The notes beneath the pieces were generated by a model. It was not told the DNA's origin. It saw nothing but the letters and a program-made list of their open reading frames with translations, and made no database searches. 26,579 bases of DNA from Hondaea fermentalgiana (taxonomy: Eukaryota > Sar > Bigyra > Thraustochytrida > Thraustochytriidae), in the NCBI GenBank assembly GCA_014084085.1, contig NPFB01000019.1:650951-677529 (forward strand), read 5' to 3'. Positions 19,561-26,579 of this stretch are shown here, piece after piece; the first letter of the stretch is position 1, and every line of letters begins with the position of its first letter. A program made the position numbers and the translations under genes.

Positions 19561-20110
19561 ATGTCACTTTCGGACTAGCTTGCAATGTGGCTGGTCTCTT
19601 TATTTTCGTGTGGTCACAGATTAATCTCGATCTTTCATGTTGTTGTCTTGATGATACTATCTCTTGCTTCCAAACATCATCTCTTCGAGGGAGACGACAA
19701 TCGATCAAGTAAAGAAGTCTTGGTTCTTTTTCGGAAGTGAAAGAGAAGAACCAGGCGTGACCGAAATATGTCAAGGGAAATCTGCAGTGCGAGATGAGTG
19801 CAAGGGACATTTGCCGTGAGTGTGAGTAATCAAATTACATTTTTCAACAAAGAAAAAATAACTTTTCGTCGGCGTCCAAAGCCGTTCGATTTAATGGTTT
19901 TGGAGGCTCGAGGTTCCTTGTTCTGACTTGACACTTACCACAAAAAAGCGAGCATATTTGGACAATGGCGCATATTGTGTGTGTTGCCGTGAAAATGAGT
20001 TCAACGATAAATTCTGACAAGGCACATTCGTTCAATTTTAAAACTAAGGTGCTTCTATTCCGTAGTCTTGACACATGCATACATACGTGCTTCTCTCTGT
20101 ATCTCATGCG
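19561..20110. other. Intergenic, 3' flanks of two convergent genes
   Basis: 550 bp of AT-richer sequence after the large gene and before the stop of the small minus-strand ORF. Short open frames are present on both strands, but none has protein-like composition. I see no RNA gene. Confidence 0.4.
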
Positions 20111-20386
20111 TCAAGACTGGCGCTTGTTACAGGTTTGTGTCGTGTCGTGGGCCCTTGCTGCACCAGCCGCTGAGGGTTTGTATATGGGAAGTTCTTCAAC
20201 GGTGTACAGGCGCTCTCGATAGACATGCTGGCCAGCTGCCGGGTTCGAGATCCGCTCTACTTGAACGACAGGGTTCTGCAAGGTCAGAGTCAGCGAGGTC
20301 ATGATACTTTGGACCTGCGCTTCCGAGAGCTGCACTTGGCCAGCGCCTCTGCTGCCATTTGCAAGTGATGGCCTGCTACCCGGCAT
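20111..20386 (-). CDS. Small hypothetical protein (91 residues)
   Basis: Unrecognised. The frame starts at an ATG and encodes a Gly/Ser-rich leader, an amphipathic helix-like stretch (LSEAQVQSIMTSLTLTLQNP) and then a conserved-looking block (VERISNPAAGQHVYRERLYT, followed by VEELPIYKP). The last ~17 residues are of low quality and could be read-through past a splice site. The stretch GTCCAAAG to CTGACTCTGACCTTGCAG on the minus strand looks like a very short intron, about 43 nt. It could equally be coding, since the frame is open through it. The composition is more protein-like than the surrounding antisense frames, but without homologs the call stays moderate. Confidence 0.5.
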   Translation of the reverse strand: MPGSRPSLANGSRGAGQVQLSEAQVQSIMTSLTLTLQNPVVQVERISNPAAGQHVYRERLYTVEELPIYKPSAAGAARAHDTTQTCNKRQS

Positions 20387-21941
20387 GATAAATGCTCACT
20401 TTACGGCAGGAGTTAGAATTTTGCTACCACGGACCCGACCGGAGCAGCGAACTCGCCTTCTTCTCCTCCGCCCCGCCCCGCGCGCCCCTTCCCGAGAGTT
20501 CCGGTTCGACTCATTCGTTCTTCGCAGGATAAGATGAGAACGACGTTTCTTGCCCTCAACTGCCATAGACTCTCCGCCGGCTATACCGCAGTGTCGTACG
20601 CACTTCGCGGCGACTTCGCCTCACCGCAGAGTGATTCTTTGCCCAGCCAACCAGTCTCACACGCGCAAACTCTGTCCCGGCCACTCGCCAATGTACGCAT
20701 CGCAGAGTGACTTTCCCTCCGCGTCGCATCTCAGACCGCCATGGCCGCGGCCGAGTCGCCGTTGCGGCGTGGCGCGGGCGCCTGCCAAGCAGCCATACCG
20801 CAAGGAAAGATCTTCAACGCACCCGCGCGACCCGGGCGCCCCGAGCCACTCCGCAGCTAGCTTCTCCGGGCGCGTCTTTCTTACAACTACAAAGTAACTT
20901 CTTTCTCTCTATACTCATTTTCTTTCTTTCCTTCGTTTGGACGCCTCAAACTGCAATAAGGTCCGGGCAATGCGGGACGGGGAAAAAGGCTCCTTCTTGG
21001 CCGCTTTTTCGTGTCGCTGCCCCGTCTGGCCGGGACCGGCCGCCGCTCCTTGCGCGTGCGCCCTCTCCAGCCATGTCTTGCGTGGTCGTGCCGACCGCGC
21101 GACCCGCTTCGAGTCTCCGCGCTTCTGCCTCTGCCGCGCCCGCTCACCAGTCAGTCGCCTCGTCCCGCCCAACAAAGACGCCGGTCCGTCGCTGCTCGTC
21201 TGGAGCCATCTTTCAGCCAGGTTTTCTATGTGAGCGAGGTGTGGGGCGTTTGTAATAAAGCCCGGCCCACACCCGCCTGGTAGCCTCTCGTGCTCTACCG
21301 ACTGCCACCTTAGAAGCGTCGCTAGAGGGGAAGCCCACACGCTTCCCAGTTGTGGGTGCGGTGTCAGGGCTTCCTCCTGGTTGCTGCGAAGTAACTTTGG
21401 CTGCGGGAAGCTAGCCGAGTCCCGCCTGTCTTTCGCCGCCGCCACCGCTGCCCACCCCGCCACCCCGCCCGCCCGAAGCCGCCGCCGCCGCGCCCTCGCC
21501 CAGCGCGGCCCATCCCGACCCGTCCAGGCCTCGAGCTCTCGCCGCGCCCGGCAGGCGCTGCCCCTCCCTCAGGATCCAGCGTCAGTGCGTGAGGGCCCGC
21601 GCGGGGATCGAGCGACGCTCGAAATGCGAGCGCCGCTCATTTTGCGTCCCAGACAGAACATGCCTGCCAGCCAGCCACCAGCCACCAGCCAGACGACTGG
21701 CACCCTCCCTCCCTGGCTTCCTCTCCTCGGCTTCCCCTCCCCGGCTAGACGCGCTCCCCCCCCAAACCGACCGCCCGCGCAGGTCTCGCGCCAGCGCTCG
21801 CTCGGTTTCTCGCTCTCTCTCGCTCGGCCCTCGCTGATCGCTCGCTGTACGGACGCCGAGCCATGGCCGTCCTGGAGAGCCTGGAGCGGCGCTTGGGCTC
21901 GCACGTTGGCTCTGGAGGGAGGCCGTCTGTCAGGCAGGCCA

Positions 21942-21978
<37 letters not shown>

Positions 21979-22659
21979 GCGACCTTCAGGCGTGCGGGTG
22001 GCTGGGGTCGCGAGCTCTGCGAAGTCCCGCGTCCATTACTTCGTGCCGCGCTGTTTTCGCAGGCGGGCATGAAAGCAGGCAGGCCTCACAGACAGGAAGG
22101 GCTCACCGCGCGGCGGCTAGCACGAAAGAAACGGCAGACGCTGCTGCTGCCGCTGCCGCTGCCGCTGCTGGTGATAGCTCCCTTGCCAACGGCACTTTAA
22201 ATTGAGGCGAGGCTGGCCTGGCCTCGGGCCCGCTCTACAATATCCTATCCGCTCGAGAACGCGTAGCTCGCTCGCCGCAGGGCTGTCCGTCCGCTCGTCT
22301 TCTCCCTCCCTCCCAGGCCGCGCCGGCTCAGTTTGGTTGGCTGGAAGCGCGCCCCGAATCCCAAGCGTTCGGCGCTTTCCCAGGCCAGGCTCCTCGCGCT
22401 GCTACGGCAGCAGCAGCTGCGGCCCGCACCGCGAGCAAGCCGTGCCAACCGGCGTGTGAGGGCGCGCGCGCGAGGGGAGTCCTGGCCCGCGCCCTGCCTG
22501 GCTCGAGCTGGAGAAGCTTGTGATCTCGCTGCGAGGCGATTGGGATGGTTTTTGAGTTTTTGCCTAGAAACTGAGCGCCTTGGTGTCGTGCGTATACTTC
22601 TCTTCTGTCTTGCCCGCCTGGCCGAGGAGGGTTGCTCTGGATGGATGGACGGATAGATG
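20387..22659. other. GC-rich gene-poor region with simple repeats
   Basis: About 2.3 kb without a recognisable gene. It holds CCAGCCAG-type repeats (21660-21700), nine TGCG units at about 21942-21977, a GCTGCC run near 22140-22170, a tRNA-like stretch at 21240-21310 (minus) and a hairpin at 21330-21373. Long open frames here exist on several strands at once and are rich in Arg, Ala, Pro and Ser, as expected of GC-rich noncoding DNA. Confidence 0.4.
21942..21977. repeat. TGCG microsatellite
   Basis: Nine consecutive TGCG units followed by CGCG. A pure tetranucleotide tract, likely length-variable. Confidence 0.95.
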
Positions 22660-24540
22660 GATGGATCACTTTCGTGATTTGCAAGAACGCAAGCCGCGAG
22701 CGTCTCGCAGACCGAGCCGCGCTGGACCAGGAAGTATTTGAGAAGTTCGTTGGCGTCGTGCTCGATTCTTACTAACAGTAAAGCTCGCGGGAACCCTTTG
22801 TCGCTTGTCAGTGCGGTCCACTTGGCCGTTGGGGAGATCATCTGTCCGGGCGCTCTGTTGTGCGTAAAGGGTCGTTGAACATATACTACTGCTTGCAGAC
22901 AGAGGGACTGTCAGGAGGCCCCAGAGGCGGGCCGAGGACTTGATGTCGGCGACACGCGGATCTTCGAGCCGTTCTCGCCCGGGCCTTGAGCAAAAGTCTG
23001 CGTAGACGCACATGGGGGGCAGTACCTCTCTAGGCGGCCAGCACGCTCATGGCTGCGCATGTCTGGTGCGTAGCCGACCGCCAGGATACACGCCAAACCG
23101 GCAGCCGTCACTTGACCTGTGTAGGGGAGGGAGGGCTGGTAGAGTCAGGCCCCCAGGTGTGTGGAAGGACATCTCGAATCAATCGTACAAGTGCGGTGAA
23201 CGAGGCCTCGCTTGGAGTTGATTCGGGTCGAAAGGGCAGCACGGGAGGCAGAAAAAAATTGCACACCAGGTCAACAGTTTCAAGTGGACGCGCGATAGCC
23301 CTGATTGGAAAGTAGGAGGTTTTGGAGACCTGGTCGGTTAGCCGGCATGGGGCCTTGGCAGAAGATCGCACTACCAGCCGCGGGGGGGGGGGGGGGGGGG
23401 GGCTGGCTACGGTGGATGAGGACGCCGATGCCTCGAGGAACGCGCCCTGCGTTTGTTTGACCCCCGAGCTGACGAGATCCGTCCGAGCTTGGAGGCCAGC
23501 AATTTCACCGAGGCCCAACGGTGAAAAGAAGCCGCCATCAGGAAGATAATCAGGACAACGGGACACCTTTCCAGCGAGGTAATCAATCGTTTCGATGCGA
23601 GCGAACCTGAGCCGCCGGAAGTCGGCGGCCGTCGTCTCCTGGTCAATCGAAAACCATAAAAGTCCAGTCAAACAGAAGTCTAACTTAGATCCTTTCCTCT
23701 TGCGCTTCTTTTCTCCTCCCTACCCCCCTTTCCCTTATTCACCATCCGACCCTTCCACCTCTTTTCGTCGACAAGGCTGTCAAAGGCTCTTCAAGCTACC
23801 TTGCTTCCGTCGGGCCACATGTTCGAAATAACGCAATAGTCCTTTTATCCAGCGCTGACTCTGGCCGAGGAGATTTCAATCATATTAATCGTTTACGAAA
23901 CGTAGCAACATGGAAAGACGAACGCTCCTGTCCTTGCTTCGAAAATCCTTGATTTTGTCGAAAAGAATTATGCGAATTGTGCGAATCTTGCGGCAACTAA
24001 AACGTAAGATCAATCTTATAAGTTGTAGAGTAAAAGACGCCAATCAAAAACATGGGCCTGCCTTCGGACAGGGTAAAAGACCATTTGGTCTGAAGATAAA
24101 AAAGAAAAAAGAAACACGTTTGCGTCTTGCTTCCAACGCGTGCAAGAGCTATTATTATACATTGCGAGCATCGTCGCGCGAGATCCAAAGCGGGAGCACG
24201 TCTCTCGCTGGAAGTCGTGGACGATGACTAGAGCGTGGTACACTGGCATCCTGAGGATTGCTTGACGAATGCCGCGCAAGTCTCGCGCCGATCCTAGCCC
24301 CTGTTGATCTTCTTCGGCCAGTTCTGATTGACGCGGGCTCGTTCGCCACTTGTCCATTTGCCCCGACTCTTAGGTATGCTGCATCCAGGTCTTCGACATC
24401 AGGATTAACGTTCCTCTCCTGATATCTTGAGGGCAGCCAGGAATGTAGCACATCTTCGTCAAGACGCATCTCCTCGCCGTCAGAGGATACGTCCCTCACG
24501 AACTTGACCCCGGGCAAGCCTCGCAAGCAATGCGAGCTGG
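22660..24540 (-). mobile_element. Decayed Ty3/Gypsy-type LTR retroelement fragment (RT-RNase H-integrase)
   Basis: Pieces of a Metaviridae pol polyprotein can be followed on the minus strand in the order typical of Ty3/Gypsy. At about 24535-24370, GVKFV...SSDGEEMRLDEDVL...WLP resembles the RT thumb (VxFLGHxVSxxGxxxDPxKV...WPxP). At about 24290-24199, in another frame, IRQAILRMPV...IVHDFQRE resembles the RT/RNase H junction (ALxxAPVLxxxDFxxxF). At 23650-23540, RIETIDYLAGK...SRCPDYLP resembles the RNase H end (IxYxPGK...ALSRxPDY), with the middle of the motif missing. At about 23075-22985, APDMRS...ERYCPPCASTQT resembles the integrase zinc finger (WPxMxxxxxxYxxxCxxCxxxK). At about 22870-22690, MISPTAKWTALTSDKG resembles the start of the integrase core. 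Frameshifts and a TGA break it. The RT catalytic YxDD region is absent; the element stops at a CTC microsatellite. No LTRs were found. Confidence 0.55.
23382..23402. repeat. Poly-G tract of 21 bases
   Basis: Twenty-one uninterrupted G preceded by CCGC, inside the decayed retroelement. It is of the same kind as the poly-C flanks of the assembly gap. Confidence 0.97.
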
Positions 24541-24573
24541 ATATCGCTCTCCGCAGACGTCCGTCAACTCCCG

Positions 24574-24610
24574 CTCCTCCTCCTCCTCCTCCTCCTCCTC
24601 CTCCTCCTCC
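24574..24610. repeat. CTC trinucleotide microsatellite
   Basis: Twelve CTC units, ending at the border where recognisable retroelement sequence stops. Confidence 0.95.
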
Positions 24611-26169
24611 GTCCCGCGCAGGCGCACGGGCGTGCTCTACGCTCCTTTGTAACGACGCGGAGCCGCACGCGAGCTCCTGCGGCATGTTCGCCGTTCTCTG
24701 CCGGCCCACCCGAAGCAGCGCCCTTCCAAGTCTTCGCCAGCCAGTCAGCCAGCCAGCCAGCCACCCTGCCCGCTCGTCCGAGGCCTCACGCCACCGCCTG
24801 CGCGCCAATCTGCCACGCCTTGCCTCGCTGCGCCGTCCCAGTCGGGGCCTCGCCTCGCGTATTGCTCATTTGCTGCTCGCTTGCTCGCTTGCCCTGCGCT
24901 GTTCATGCTCATGCTCTCTGCTCTACCTTGCTCTGCTTTACCTTCGCCCTCCATTTCTTCCACCGCGTCTTTCACGCCTACGCCAACCACTCACTGGGGG
25001 CCCACCCGCAGCCTGACCTGACCTGGCTGTGGTATTTGTGGGAGCAGGCTTTTCGAAACCCCGAGAGACGGGCGGGGCGAGGCAGCAGCGCGCGTCTCCT
25101 CGTCGCGCGCGGCCAAGTAGGAGACGGAATCCCGTAGCGGCCGCAACCGCCGCCGCCGCGGCGCTGCCTGGCGGCCTACCGCAAGCCGTCCGTCGCGCGG
25201 CGGCAAGCCAGCCAGCCGGCCGGCCAGTAGTCAGCCAGGCCAGGCCAGGCCAGCTGCCCGCGCAGAGGGAGGGTTCGAAGCGAGCCAACGCGCGGCGAGT
25301 GCGGCGCTCGAGGTGCCCGGCTCGCATCGCACGATTCTTGCCGTCGCCGTCGCCGTCGCCGTTGAGGCTGGACGAAAGACGCGCGAGCTGGCTGCCGATG
25401 GGCACCGGGTGTGGGGAAAGGAAGGACCTGACTGTTAATACATTGTGCCAGGAGGCAGCCTGAAAGGTTGAGGCGAGGCTTCTTCTGGCCGCGCGAGGCT
25501 GGGCCCCGAGTCCGCGTCGAAAGACGGTCAGAGAGAGCTATAGCCCCCCTCTCTCCACTCCAGCTTTTGCGCGCCAGACTCGTTGCTCCACGCCGAGAAG
25601 AATTTTCCCGGCGAATGTGCAGTTGCTGGAGGTTTAGAAGGAACCGACCACCGACCGCCCCGCTTGGAGCGAAAGCGGCTGCGGATGAAGTCCGTCGCGC
25701 GAAAGCGAGGTAGACAACAGCGAAGCTGGCACGAGGCTTGAGACCGGCTTCGTCCCCTCACCCCTCGCAGATCAAAGTAAAGTTGAGCAATGCGTGGCCG
25801 CCTTTCCTCTCGTCCAGGACGAACTGTCAAGAGCATTTGCTGCGCCCTTCTTCATTGCGACGTGATGCACCTTCGTCACGACGCGCTGCCGATACGAAAC
25901 GGACTCGCGAGTCGCTCTCTCAGATCATATGTGCGCTTTTGGTGCTTTTGTAGGGCACGCATGTATTGGCCAACGAGGGTGACCAGTCAGCTGAACGACG
26001 CGTTCATCTCTGAAGACGGAAAGTAATGATTTGGCCCAAGCAGCGTATCCTCGCTCCTAATGCCGCTCTTCTAACAGACATTCGATTAGCAACAGCCAGC
26101 GACGCCTCGCGCGCGCGATACCGCATCTCGATTTCAACCTTGGCCGCGACCGCTTGAGCTTACTGTTAG
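24611..26169. other. GC-rich gene-poor region
   Basis: About 1.56 kb with no gene I can support. GCCAGCCAG-like and CCAGG repeats lie at 24735-24770 and 25200-25255, and a short GCCGTC tract near 25340-25360. Beyond 25700 the composition becomes less GC-rich. Open frames are short or Arg/Ala-rich and show no motifs. Confidence 0.4.
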
Positions 26170-26315
26170 TCCAGCAAGGACGCCAAGCGCCGGCGCGGCT
26201 CCTTCCCCGAGGGCTCCGACGGCTACAACGTCTACGAGTCGACGCAGCTGGCCGTCAAGGTGGTCGTGAACTCGCTGTGCGGCATACTGGGCTCGCCCAC
26301 CTCGCCGAACAATGC
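26170..26315 (+). pseudogene. Family-B DNA polymerase fragment (fingers and motif B)
   Basis: About 145 bp read as SSKDAKRRRGSF, then GYNVYESTQLAVKVV, then VNSLCGILGSPTSP. The KDAKRRR helix followed by QLAVK and NSLxG is the fingers/motif B pattern (KX6-7YG) of family-B DNA polymerases. Here the motif tyrosine is a cysteine (TGC). The third codon positions are almost all G or C, so the piece looks like once-constrained coding sequence. Immediately upstream the frame has TGA and TAG, with TACTGTTAG resembling a splice acceptor. Downstream it runs into a T-rich stretch with no further polymerase match before a TAG at about 26404. No motif A or motif C was seen nearby. It is probably a displaced fragment, cellular or viral in origin, or one exon of a gene not otherwise visible. 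Confidence 0.55.
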
Positions 26316-26479
26316 ACATTTTTTTCGCGGGGGGATTGTATACGAGATTTTAACACGGAGTCCACGAGAGAAATACATGATTTTGCGAAGGCCAATCGGC
26401 ACCTAGACCCCTCCGGCTTTGATTTTTTTTTCGAATCGGTTGGTCGACCGTTCGCCCACCGGCGAGAAACGTCGATTGC

Positions 26480-26497
26480 CGCAGTCTTAAGACTGCG
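26480..26497. repeat. Perfect 18-bp palindrome
   Basis: CGCAGTCTTAAGACTGCG reads the same on both strands. It lies 80 bp from the right end of the window, close to a second hairpin, AAACCACC-CC-GGTGGTTT, at 26547-26564. Confidence 0.9.
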
Positions 26498-26579
26498 ATG
26501 CGCGGAACTGGACAGCACGGGGAATGCATAAATTTTTGTATTTACTAAACCACCCCGGTGGTTTTACGAATACCGGACC

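Noticed and set aside
21381..22205. 274-codon frame in the GC-rich right part
   Set aside because: Low-complexity Pro/Ser/Arg composition and simple-repeat translations (CVRACVRACVRA) show it is not a real protein.
24504..25016. Pro-rich frame across the CTC microsatellite
   Set aside because: It is a translation of a simple repeat and flanking GC-rich DNA, antisense to retroelement remnants.
1..26579. CRISPR array, bacterial operons or riboswitches
   Set aside because: Gene content and introns are eukaryotic. The tandem repeats found are coding or microsatellites, with no spacer-repeat pattern.

Overview
This is nuclear DNA from a GC-rich, intron-poor, gene-dense protist. The genes are eukaryotic (dynactin p25, SDA1, a seven-TM GOST-family receptor, a possible CENP-N). 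Most are single-exon, and facing neighbours lie tens to hundreds of bases apart. Heavy use of Gln, Ser, Ala and Glu/Asp runs and a GC-rich third codon position would fit a stramenopile of the thraustochytrid type. That placement is inference: there is no rRNA or organellar marker here to confirm it.

Left and middle part (1-20.4 kb), gene-rich. A His/Gln-rich protein with a helical TPR-like C-terminus (325-1353, +) faces a three-exon DCTN5/p25 gene (1777-2521, -). Then come a CENP-N-like gene (2953-4065, -) and, divergent from it across 278 bp, an IQ/C2H2/FHA protein (4344-6197, +). That gene converges on SDA1 (6285-8783, -), a ribosome-biogenesis factor. Two tandem paralogs of a small Cys-rich one-TM protein follow (9381-9743 and 10754-11068, +), separated by a 100-N gap with nine C on each side. 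Next are a GPR180/TMEM145-like seven-TM protein (11478-13190, +), an 1836-residue repeat-rich coiled-coil protein (14050-19560, +) and a 91-residue unrecognised ORF (20111-20386, -).

Right part (20.4-26.6 kb), gene-poor. It is rich in microsatellites (TGCG, CTC, poly-G, CCAG-type). Two remnants stand out. The first is a decayed Ty3/Gypsy-type retroelement on the minus strand (about 22.66-24.54 kb), with fragments in the order RT thumb, RNase H, integrase. The second is a roughly 145-bp fragment at 26170-26315 encoding the fingers and motif B of a family-B DNA polymerase, with the motif tyrosine replaced by cysteine and nothing of the gene on either side. A tRNA-like stretch and strong palindromes are also present.

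No single pathway links the genes. Several are housekeeping components of dynein transport, 60S biogenesis and possibly the kinetochore. The candidates for something undescribed are the small TM paralog pair, the IQ/C2H2/FHA protein, the large repeat protein, the GOST ectodomain anomaly and the two remnants on the right.
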